In this document: positions 1 to 6,581 of the stretch, piece after piece | How the letters are laid out: each line of letters starts with the position of its first letter | Numbering within the stretch: the stretch's first letter is position 1 | NCBI GenBank assembly: GCA_013372875.1 | Contig: JABXIW010000042.1 | Span: forward strand, 1 to 6,581 | Reading direction: 5' to 3' | DNA: 6,581 bases | Source of the DNA: Gammaproteobacteria bacterium | Lineage (GTDB): Bacteria; Pseudomonadota; Gammaproteobacteria; Enterobacterales; Kangiellaceae | Program-made: the position numbers and the translations under genes | The notes under the pieces: model-generated | Database searches by the model: none | Seen by the model: the letters and a program-made list of their open reading frames with translations, nothing else | What the model was told of the DNA's origin: nothing

Positions 1-83
1 GTGCCGTTGTAAACACGAACGTGGAATACCGCATCTTCTCCCGGAATATACATTGGCGATTCGGCTGTTTTCTCAATCCACAC
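1..83 (-). repeat. DUF11-like unit R16 (partial, cut by window edge)
   Basis: Residues 2167-2193 plus two bases. VWIEK, a 6-residue loop, YIPGEDAVF and HVRVYNG show that another unit begins here, so the array continues beyond position 1. Confidence 0.85.
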
Positions 84-3000
84 TTCTTCAGGCAGCGTTT
101 CTAAGGTTGCGGTTGCTTCTGTCGTTGCACCTGCAAACTCAGCCGTTGCTGTGTTAATAATGTTGGCAACCGCTCGGCTGTTCACCGTGCCTGTAATAGC
201 AAATTCAACCGTATCTCCTGGAGCAATATCGAGATTGGTCGCGATGTCCGAATTTGGTCCCGGTAAGGTCTCGATATTGGTGCGAAGGTCACCTTTGTTG
301 GTCACGATAGTCCAATCGTTGAATGCCGCTTCCATTGCGCCACCAGACGTTTCAACCTCTAATGCAGAAATCAAATCCTCCACTTTGACATCCGCAGCAA
401 AACCAGAACCATTGTTCGTGACCTTGACTCGGAATGTCGAGAACTCTCCCGGCTGGTAATATCGTTCGTCAGCAGACTTTTCAATAACGACATCGCCCGG
501 ATAAGGTTTTAGCGTTGCAGTTGCGAGAATATCTTTGCCGTTGTAGCTGAGTGTGGCTTGGTTAACGATGTCACCAGTTGCTTGTGCATTCACTAAACCA
601 ATCACGTACAACGTAATGCTGTCATTTGGTGCTAGGTCGATGTTGTAGTCAATATCTTTATCCACCACCAGAGAGTTCGCATCGACCGCAGTTAATGCAC
701 TGCCCGCCACATATTGAACGGCCCATTGCAAAAATGCTTGGTTGGTTGAACCATCAATCGTATCGACAGTTAACGCGCCAATGGCATCTTTCAAATTGAT
801 ATCGTTCGCGTAGTTGTTGCCTTCATTGACAATTTTGAGAATGTAACCCGACGCTTTGTTTGGGCTGTAATGCTCCACCATCGGCGTTTTCGTAAACGTT
901 AGATCGGGGATCTTGGCCGTGCTGGTCGCTTCTGCCGTTTTTGTGGTGCCGTTGTAGGTAACATCAACGGTATTGGTCACCTCACCAACGACTTGCGAGT
1001 TAAGCTCACCTTCTACGTTGATGGTCACCACATCATTAGGCGCAATATCAATACTGCCATCAATGAACTCGTCATTGGCTGCGGGGAACTTAGTGGCTCC
1101 GCTCAGAGACTCGGCATTCATGTAAATAGTCCCAGACTCAAACGCAATCACATCCGCACCAGTCACGCTGGCCGCCGTAATTTTGTTTACGAAGTCTTTA
1201 ACTTGGACATCATTCGCCCAGTTTGCCGTGGTGTTTTCAATTTGAATCGTATACGTCAGCGTGTCGCCAGACTCATACTGAGTTTTATCGACGATTTTTG
1301 TCACATTCAAATCGGCGGCAGCTGCAACATACGTCGCTTGCGCGGCTTGTTTACTCGTCGCGTCACTGACTTCGACCACGTTTGTGATATCACCAACCAG
1401 ATCGGCTTTGACCACGCCTTCTACATGCAGCTTGACGCTATGCGCAGGGTGAATGTTGTAACGAACTTGATAACCGTTATCGCCCGTTACTTCTGAGCCC
1501 GACACAGCTTGAGTTAAGCTCGGATCCGTTCCATCTACGCTAACGCTGACATCCGACCAACCCTCAAAGGCACGAACAGGCAAGGCAGAACCCGCTTTTT
1601 CAGTACGAATGGTTTTCCACAAATCCGCAATCAATACGTCAGTTGCATAGCCGCTGCCAGTGTTTTTCACCTCGATGTCGTAACCAATAGTGTCGCCCGG
1701 ATGGTAGATAGCCGCTGGATCGGTAGTGATTTTCGTGACGGCCAAATTGCCCGGTTCAGGAACGATCACTTTTTCGCGTAAGTTATACATCACATAGCGC
1801 GAGCCACTGCTTAACTTCCCTTGCAACTGGTTGGTAAACTCGCCAACCGCGTCATCACGTACGTGCCCTACCACCTCAATGAGAATCTCGGTATAGGTGT
1901 CATCTGGCGCTTTGCCACCCATCTGAATGGTGGTGTCGATGTCGGTATTATCCGCAATGAGATTTAAGTTGTTGATGTCGGTGTACGCCGGGTTACCGTC
2001 AGAGATAACGCTCGCGCTTACACTCCAATCTTTCAGTGCGACTTTTTCAGTGCCGTCCGCGGTCTCAACCAAATAGCTACTAATGGTATCGCGCACATCC
2101 ACCAGCTCATTATTGGTGGTCACGTTGCGAATTCGCATCTGATAGCGCACTTCCGAGCCCGGCGTGTACGTCGGAGTGTCCGTCGACTTTTGCGCTAGCA
2201 GATTCGAAGTTCCCGGATCAAGCACGACAGCATTACTGTCCACGCCTGCAACTTTTGCGACGTTAGTTATTGCGCCCGTTGCATCCGCCGCAACCGTACC
2301 ATCAATTTCAAAGACAACGGTATCGCCTGGCATCAGATCGAATGCTGCGTTTAAGGGCACATTGCCTTGATACTGACCATTGATGGAGAAGCGGTCTGAC
2401 GTTGGTGCACTAACAATCGCCACGCTGTAATCCGTAAAAGCTGGTTTGCCATCAGACGTGTTAATCTTGTCCAGTTCATCCACAATGGTGGCACCATTAG
2501 TGGTACTTTCACCTACGTTGGTGACTGAGACTTGATACTGGATCTGGCCATTCGGATTGTAGTGACAATCAGTGCCCGACGAAGATGGAAACGTACACGT
2601 ACTGCTGTCGGCGGTCGTGTTCAGCACCAGTTTTTGGAAATCTAAAACAGGTGTGATAGGAGGAATGGTTTCCGTTGTGTCACTCTGTTTGCCGGCTTTT
2701 GCGGTGTTTCCATCGATATCACCAACAGCATCAGCGCGAACTTTCCCCTTTACGGTAAATTCGATCACTTCTTCAGGCGCAATATCAACCACCAAATCCA
2801 GATCATCGGTGGCATCGTATGGTTCGATGTAGGTGTCTTGCGTGCCACTGGTACCAACAGAGGTAAAGACGTGGCTGATTTCAGACTCTGAAAATGCCGA
2901 TTTCGTTGTGTCACCAATAACTTCAACACGAACATTAGAGATGATGTCTTGAATCGCGGCCTCATCACGCCATACAGGTTCGGTGTTGGTCACCGTAAAC

Positions 3001-6000
3001 TTATACACCACCTCATCTTCTGGTTTATAAGTATCTCCCGCTGCGTAAGGTTTACCAGCAATCGAAACGATCTCTTTGTTAACGGCTAGATTGCTGCCTT
3101 CCGGTGTCACGCGAGCTGTCGCGAAGTTCGTGCCGTCGTATTTCGGCGTCGAAGCAATTTGATCCAAAGCGTCTGGGCGAATACGTGACTTCATCACAAA
3201 CTCAATCCAACCGCCCGGCGCAATAGATAGAACTGGAATATCGATATCCGCATTTGCACCACCAACAAAGCCGCCGATATCCGTCGTTGCTTCACCAGAA
3301 GTTTTCACGCTCACTTCCCATCCGTGCGCAGCAAACGCAGGTAAACTCTGCGCGTCTGATTCTCCAACCGCATTTTGTGCCACTCGGACTTTGATGCTAG
3401 AGAATAACTCTTGCAGTGATTTGTTGTACTCCAGCCCTTTACCATTGTTTTGGAGGCGCAGACGGTACACGATATTTTCACCACTAGACGTGTGATTGTA
3501 CGTCAGCTTTTCGCTTGATAAAGACGAATCCGTGTACGCTTTATGGGATTTGCTTACCTCAGAAGGCAGCATGTTGGCTGGCTCAGCAACTAGGTTATGA
3601 CTGTTATCGATAACCGCCACGTTTAAGATTTGGCCAACCGCTTTCTCGCTGATCTTTGCTTTCACCGTATATTTGATGAAAGTGCCGCCAACAGCGAAAC
3701 TATTTGCTGCAAGGTTAAACTGGGTGTCAATATCGCGGTTATCCGTGACCGACCCCGGCTCACTGATACCACTGGTATCGGTTTGAGTCGTGATGGTCCA
3801 AGAGTCAAACGCTGCACCCATCGATCCATCTAAGTATTGGGTTTTGATTGCGCTAAGTTCATCCTTAATCGGCATGTTTTGCATGTGCACGTTGTTAAGG
3901 TTAACGAGCGATATTTCATACTCAATGTAGCCGCCCGGCGTGTAACCGCCGCTCAATGAAGTAACACCGTCTTGATCTAAGAAGCGGGTAATGTGTTTTT
4001 CGAAGTCGTATTTCTCTGCCGATGCTTTCGTCTTCGCACTGACAGTATCGCCGTCAACGGTCAACAAGTTGAGGATTTCACCAACTGCATTGTTGTTTAC
4101 CGTCGCCGTCACTTTGTACTCAATTGTAGTGCCCGCGGGGATGGAGGCATGCGTGTCGATATCTCGATTATTTTCAACTGAACCATCAAGATCAAGAATG
4201 GCTTTATCGCTACCACTGACGATGTTCTGCTCGATCGTCCAGCCCGAATCAAACGCCTTTTCACTTGTTCCATCAACAAGTTCCACCGTGATGTTGGATA
4301 AGCGATCCACCACAGGAATATTGTACGCGTTCCCCTTACCATCGTTTTCAATCGTTAGGCGATAGACCAATGGCTGACCCGGCTCATAGCTTGCTTCATC
4401 CACGGTTTTGCTGAATGAAAGATGGTAGCTGTTTGGAATAACGGTGATACCGCCGATGGTAATGTTACCTACCGACTCTTCACGAACGACGCCTTCGACT
4501 TGGTATGTGACTGAGTCCCCACCCGCCACATCAATAACGGTTGAGATGTTTTGATTGTTTGCTACCGTGCCATCGAGCGTACCATCGGTTGTGCCATCAC
4601 CGCCGTGGGCATCACTTTTCGATACATCAACGGAAAAACCAGACGCGAAGGGCGTTGCAGTTGACCCATCGAGCAATTGTGTCGTCACGTCAGTGATGTT
4701 TTCACTCACAGTATGGTCGTTCACGTAACCTGTTTGAGACGATACCGTCACTAAATAGGTCAACGTATCACCTGGTGAGTAAAAACGAGATTCGACTCCA
4801 TTCACCAATAGCTTGCGCGTGACATTCCCACCGTTGTATGCCTTTTTCATTTCATGGTGTGAAATGTGAGAAGTTTCCGTTACTTCACCAAGATCGCGAT
4901 AGATGTATGCATCATTTGCAATTTTATCGTTGAGATTCCCCCCTTCATCTAGCGAACCAACGACGTTATCTTTTACACGCGCTTTAATTTTAAACGTACG
5001 CACTTCGTCCGGTTCCAAACTCATTGTTTTGGAAGCGTCCCCTTCGGGATACACAAAGTTCTCCGTCGTTACAGAATGAAAACCGGCACCGTCGTCATAG
5101 TCAAATTGCCAATATTCGAACGGGCTTTGGTCCGGATAATCTTGATACTGATTGTCTTTGTCGTTCGCTAATACAGACAAAATATCTTGCAACTTATCAA
5201 CGACTTTTAACCCAGTTTCAGTGTGCGAGCCATTGTTGAGAACACGGATTTCGTAGGTCACATCTTCGCCCGGAACAAAGCGGACTTTATCGGCAGTTTT
5301 TAAGATCGATACATTAAGCTTGTCGCTCGAACCATCACCAATTTGTGCAGAAGACGACTGGTTCAAATTAGTCAAAGGGTCATAAGCTTGCGCCGTATTG
5401 GAGATCTCTTGCTTGGCATAATCGTTCTTCACTCGACCATGAATAACGTAAACCACCGAGCCTTTCTCACTACCCACTTTAGGGTCGATATCAATACGCG
5501 AGTCAATATTTCCATTGTTTGGGTAACCCGATTTAGGCCCTGCGTAACTGCCTGTTTTGTATGGCGAGTTGTTTGAATCAATCGTCGCGTCTATCGTCCA
5601 TTCAGAAAACGCATCCAGACCCACAATATCGTCCGTTACATGAACTTCGTTCGCATAACCTTCACCAAAGTTGAAAATGGATACCGTAAATGTGACCCAA
5701 TCACCGGGGATAAACTCGTCATCCGGTGTGGTTTTAGTCACGATGATCTTAGGTTCTTTTGGATACACCGTAACGCTGTTTGATGCTGATGACTGGACAG
5801 TAGAATCTGGCGTTTTAACCGTCGCGGTATTACTGAATTGAGAGTACAGAATTTGATCCGGATTTGAACGGTCAATCTGAGCAACAATTGTGTACACCAC
5901 TTCAACGTTCGGCGGAATTTGAGCGTTAGTATCTAAATCAAGGTTGTCTGAGAAACTGCCGACATCGGTGTAAGCAGGATTACCGTTCAGCAAAGGATCG

Positions 6001-6581
6001 TCAGACTTGATTTCAGCACGAATAGTCCAAGCATTGAAAACTGGCTTAGTGACGCCATCTGGCTCCAAAATTTCAGCCGTGATGGTTGATATCGCATCTT
6101 TGACTTGCACATTGGTTGCATAGCCGTTTTCTTTCGCATTTTTCACACTGATTTCAAACGTCACTTCGTTGTCCAGCTTGGAATACGAGGTTTGCTTGGT
6201 ATCAAAACTGGTATCGGTGTTCGTTTTAACACGCTTGTTAACCTCGATAGCGAAATCACGCGGATCAGAACCTCTGTCGGCGTACACAGTGCCGTCGACC
6301 GTCACTTGGTTTTGAATGTGCCCATTAGCTAGAGGATGGGTGTCTGCCACGATGGTGTATTCAATGTAGGAATGTGGCTCAAGCGTCGCAATCACATTCA
6401 GGTTGTCGGGATACTTTACTGCCCCAACAATACCAGTGTTGGAAGCCGTAGCGGCTGTACCGTCTGCTTGATATGCGTTTGCAGTAATGGTCCAATCCGA
6501 ATAGGCGTTGATCGTATTACCATTAATGTCTTGAGTAGTGATCGCCGAGAGTTCATCCAAGACCTGAACTTGGTTTGCAAA
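1..6581 (-). CDS. giant DUF11-like tandem-repeat surface protein, internal segment (partial at both ends)
   Basis: One minus-strand frame is open from 6581 to 3 (2193 complete codons plus two bases), with no stop or frameshift; I translated every codon. The product is a chain of beta-rich domains matching the DUF11 / TIGR01451 repeat pattern: an N-terminal Lys strand, YxPGDxVxY, NxGxGYAxDVxVxD, AFxxWTI, IAPGDxVxF and GxVxxxAVGxIxN. There are 14 whole units and two partial ones. It has only two cysteines, at window residues 1329 and 1339, and I saw no membrane segment. The family is known from very large cell-surface proteins. I infer a secreted or surface-displayed stalk, perhaps an adhesin or biofilm factor. 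No start codon, ribosome binding site, signal peptide, anchor, T1SS signal or catalytic domain is in view, so the full gene is longer and its export route unknown. The internal Met codons are not starts, because the frame and the repeat continue upstream of all of them. Coding status is certain; function is not. Confidence 0.97.
84..491 (-). repeat. DUF11-like unit R15
   Basis: Residues 2031-2166 (136). VVIEK, YQPGEFSTF, NNGSGFAADVKVED, AAFNDWTI, NSDIATNLDIAPGD, VNSRAVANIIN and TATAEFAGA. The last motif has AVAN instead of AVGD. Otherwise it is close to the consensus. Confidence 0.9.
492..902 (-). repeat. DUF11-like unit R14
   Basis: Residues 1894-2030 (137). LTFTK, YSPNKASGY (the GD of the first turn becomes NK), NEGNNYANDINLKD, DGSTNQAFLQW, KDIDYNIDLAPND, VNAQATGDIVN and SYNGKDILATA. 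A Pro-containing link (LKPYPGD) follows. Confidence 0.9.
903..1310 (-). repeat. DUF11-like unit R13
   Basis: Residues 1758-1893 (136). LNVTK, YESGDTLTY, NTTANWANDVQVKD, IDGSIDIAPNDVVTI, NSQVVGEVTN and TYNGTTKTAEA. The core Trp is absent (FESGTIYM), although a Trp occurs in ANWAND. The compact length shared with R14 and R15 marks a regular run. Confidence 0.9.
1311..1745 (-). repeat. DUF11-like unit R12
   Basis: Residues 1613-1757 (145). LAVTK, an 8-residue loop, YHPGDTIGY, NTGSGYATDVLIAD, FEGWSDVSV, VVKADLVGDITN. It lacks the NxDID motif, having DNGYQVRYNIHPAHSVKL there. An Ala-rich link (ATYVAAAAD) joins it to R13. Confidence 0.88.
1746..2201 (-). repeat. DUF11-like unit R11
   Basis: Residues 1461-1612 (152). 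The unit returns to the 6-residue loop (LLAQK to YTPGSEVRY). NVTTNNELVDVRD, TADGTEKVALKDWSV, DNTDIDTTIQM and VRDDAVGEFTN follow. The APGD turn is expanded to MGGKAPDDTYTE. The tail GSRYVMYNLREK is unusually basic and aromatic for a link, ending in IVPEPGN. Confidence 0.87.
2202..2645 (-). repeat. DUF11-like unit R10 (Cys-pair loop)
   Basis: Residues 1313-1460 (148). LDFQK is followed by a 23-residue loop, the longest in the window, holding both cysteines; then YNPNGQIQY, NVGESTTNGATIVDE, FTDYSVAI (Tyr in place of Trp), LMPGDTVVF and VAADATGAITN. Apart from the loop the unit is regular, so the insertion looks confined to one loop. Confidence 0.86.
2565..2597 (-). other. cysteine-bounded 11-residue loop, candidate disulfide (protein-level feature)
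   Basis: The loop reads C-T-F-P-S-S-S-G-T-D-C, window residues 1329-1339. These are the only Cys codons in the 2193-codon frame. They lie just before the YxPG turn of R10. In an exported protein such a pair would be well placed for a disulfide; that is inference. Confidence 0.7.
2646..3089 (-). repeat. DUF11-like unit R9 (long loop)
   Basis: Residues 1165-1312 (148). LAVNK, a 15-residue loop, YKPEDEVVY, NTEPVWRDEAAIQD, an acidic DATDDLDLVVD, IAPEEVIEF and VRADAVGDIDGN. The core Trp is missing (SEISHVFTS). The closing Asn is present only if the strand is shifted by one residue. A Pro-rich link (IPPITPV) leads to R10. Confidence 0.85.
3090..3563 (-). repeat. DUF11-like unit R8 (long loop, degenerate)
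   Basis: Residues 1007-1164 (158). SEVSK is followed by a 16-residue Ser-rich loop, then YNHTSSGENIVY, so the PGD turn is disturbed. NNGKGLEYNKSLQE carries Glu at the acidic position. HGWEVSV and IAPGGWIEF are clear. The last strand reads ALDQIAS instead of AVGxIxN, so both the Val-Gly and the Asn are lost. One of the least canonical units. Confidence 0.8.
3564..4010 (-). repeat. DUF11-like unit R7 (long loop)
   Basis: Residues 858-1006 (149). The first-strand Lys is in YDFEK; a 17-residue loop rich in Asp, Gly and Ser follows, then YTPGGYIEY. NLNNVHMQNMPIKDE, YLDGSMGAAFDSWTI and DNRDIDT are well conserved. The APGD turn is replaced by LAANSFAVGGTF, after which KISEKAVGQILN closes the domain. 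Confidence 0.88.
4011..4421 (-). repeat. DUF11-like unit R6
   Basis: Residues 721-857 (137). A near-consensus member: LSFSK, 6-residue loop, YEPGQPLVY, NDGKGNAYNIPVVDR, LVDGTSEKAFDSGWTI, NNRDIDT, IPAGTTIEY and VNNNAVGEILN. Its NNRDIDT closely matches DNRDIDT of R7, suggesting these neighbours are related copies. Confidence 0.9.
4422..4826 (-). repeat. DUF11-like unit R5
   Basis: Residues 586-720; at 135 residues the shortest complete unit. The loop after the first-strand Lys (VTRK) is 10 residues, then YSPGDTLTY. The acidic position is Glu (VSENIT), and Trp is replaced by Phe (SGFSV). The DGT repeat (4567-4602) sits where other units have a plain loop. VAGGDSVTY and EESVGNIT follow, but the closing Asn is absent (ITIGGITV). 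Confidence 0.82.
4567..4602 (-). repeat. three imperfect 12-bp tandem repeats encoding a DGT-rich loop
   Basis: On the + strand the three units are gtgccatcgagc (4567-4578), gtaccatcggtt (4579-4590) and gtgccatcaccg (4591-4602), each beginning gtRccatc. Being 12 bp long, they keep the frame, and on the minus strand they give GDGTTDGTLDGT. This looks like a small slippage expansion within one loop of R5. The Asp-Gly pattern resembles acidic turns but does not match an RTX nonapeptide. Confidence 0.75.
4854..4868 (-). other. His cluster HxxHH in the R4-R5 link (protein-level feature)
   Basis: These five codons read H-I-S-H-H and are followed by Glu. Histidine is otherwise sparse in the protein. 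The cluster lies in the link before R5. Metal binding is conceivable but not shown by the sequence alone. Confidence 0.5.
5088..5162 (-). other. aromatic/acidic segment in R4 (protein-level feature)
   Basis: Twenty-five codons encode a stretch with seven aromatic residues (Tyr, Trp, Phe) and seven Asp, running from DKDNQYQDYPD through FEYWQFDYDDG. No other unit has anything comparable here. It replaces the DGSxxxAFxxWTI segment, with its Trp at the expected place. It may be an exposed loop with a binding role, but that is inference. Confidence 0.6.
5313..5747 (-). repeat. DUF11-like unit R3
   Basis: Residues 279-423 (145). Regular 6-residue loop after the Lys of IIVTK, then FIPGDWVTF, GEGYANEVHVTDD and FSEWTI. 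A Gly/Pro/Tyr-rich loop (YKTGSYAGPKSGYP) comes before NIDSRIDID. AVG is missing (KNDYAKQ), but the Asn of ISNTAQA is kept. Confidence 0.87.
5748..6248 (-). repeat. DUF11-like unit R2
   Basis: Residues 112-278; at 167 residues the longest complete unit. The first strand IEVNK is followed by a 16-residue loop and then YSKLDNEVTF, so the usual PGD turn is lost. NGYATNVQVKD, FNAWTI, NLDLDT and IPPNVEVVY follow. The AVG stretch is replaced by a polar segment around RSNPDQILYSQ before FSNTATV. It ends in a Pro/Lys link (VYPKEP). Confidence 0.85.
6249..6581 (-). repeat. DUF11-like unit R1 (partial, N-terminal part outside window)
   Basis: Window residues 1-111. The window opens inside the strand equivalent to GYANDVxVKD, here FANQVQVLDELSA, so the conserved Lys and the PGD turn lie beyond the edge. 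SDWTI, LEPHSYIEY and the closing GHIQNQVTV are all present and in register with later units. The AVG of the last strand is replaced by LANG. Confidence 0.8.

Larger units (their letters stand above)
4827..5312 (-). repeat. DUF11-like unit R4 with aromatic/acidic insertion
   Basis: Residues 424-585 (162). VSILK, FVPGEDVTY, NNGSHTETGLKVVDK, LEPDEVRTF and RVKDNVVGSL place it in the series. Where other units have AFxxWTI it carries a Tyr/Asp/Trp-rich stretch (see 5088-5162). There are about 8 extra residues between VVGSL and IANDAYI. The tail to the next unit is long and holds a His cluster (4854-4868). Confidence 0.82.

Noticed and set aside
151..459. Other + strand open frames of 67-102 codons (151-459, 2164-2370, 2572-2832, 3630-3833, 5024-5239, 5343-5576, 6105-6332)
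   Set aside because: All are antisense to the repeat gene, with no recognisable protein pattern and no intergenic space for a promoter.
993..1496. A 167-codon open frame on the + strand
   Set aside because: It lies antisense to R12-R13. Its translation has no family pattern and ends without a plausible context. The minus frame over the same bases carries clear conserved motifs.
4109..4351. A minus-strand 80-codon frame, and a similar one at 2765-2968
   Set aside because: Both are out of register with the long frame (one base off) and overlap motif-bearing parts of R6 and R9. They are chance frames.
3991..4365. A 124-codon + strand open frame (with another starting at 3993) that looks hydrophobic and Ser-rich
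   Set aside because: It is antisense to the well-conserved units R6-R7. Its composition is what the reverse of Asp/Thr/Glu-rich codons gives.
4827..5312. Possible frameshift or foreign insertion in R4, because of its odd composition
   Set aside because: The frame stays open and the motifs on either side (VPGEDVTY and LEPDEVRTF) are in the same frame, so this is an in-frame loop and not a break.
1..6581. Two PGD-V-[YF] motifs per unit, about 75 residues apart, read as two fused half-domains
   Set aside because: Canonical DUF11 domains have both an early PGDxVxY and a later xPGexVxf turn in one domain, so this is ordinary family architecture.
1..6581. CRISPR array, insertion sequence or other DNA-level repeat array
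   Set aside because: The periodicity of about 440 bp is irregular, fully coding and diverged in DNA. I saw no palindromic short repeats, terminal inverted repeats or transposase motifs.

Overview
The whole 6581-base window lies inside one very large protein-coding gene on the minus strand. Reading the reverse complement from position 6581, one frame stays open through all 2193 complete codons to position 3. It has no stop and no frameshift, and neither the true start nor the true stop is in view. No intergenic DNA, RNA gene, promoter, terminator, mobile element or CRISPR array was seen.

The encoded segment is about 235 kDa (estimated at 107 Da per residue). It consists almost entirely of diverged tandem domains: 14 complete units of 135-167 residues (mean about 147) plus a partial unit at each edge. 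Each unit reads roughly: a first strand with an invariant Lys, a YxPGDxVxY turn and strand, NxGxGYAxDVxVxD, DGSxxxAFxxWTI, NxDIDxxIDIAPGDxVxF, and GxVxxxAVGxIxNxAxV. This is the pattern of the DUF11 / TIGR01451 'conserved repeat domain' of large bacterial surface proteins. The D-x-LPxG segment typical of that family is absent here and is replaced by D-x-[LI]-x-x-[IL].

Almost no cysteine (one pair in 2193 residues), Pro-containing links between units and the beta-rich pattern suggest a long secreted or surface-displayed stalk. It could serve as an adhesin, a biofilm protein or another spacer. The signal peptide, the secretion or anchoring signal and any ligand-binding head lie outside the window, so no specific function can be assigned.

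Layout from N- to C-terminus (high to low coordinates): R1 partial; R2-R6, with R4 and R5 carrying unusual insertions; R7-R10, a block of four units with enlarged loops, including the only cysteines; R11-R15, more regular and mostly shorter; R16 partial. Base composition is in the mid-40s percent GC from a few lines counted by eye. Together with the gene style this would fit a marine gammaproteobacterium such as Vibrio or a relative, but that is a weak guess.
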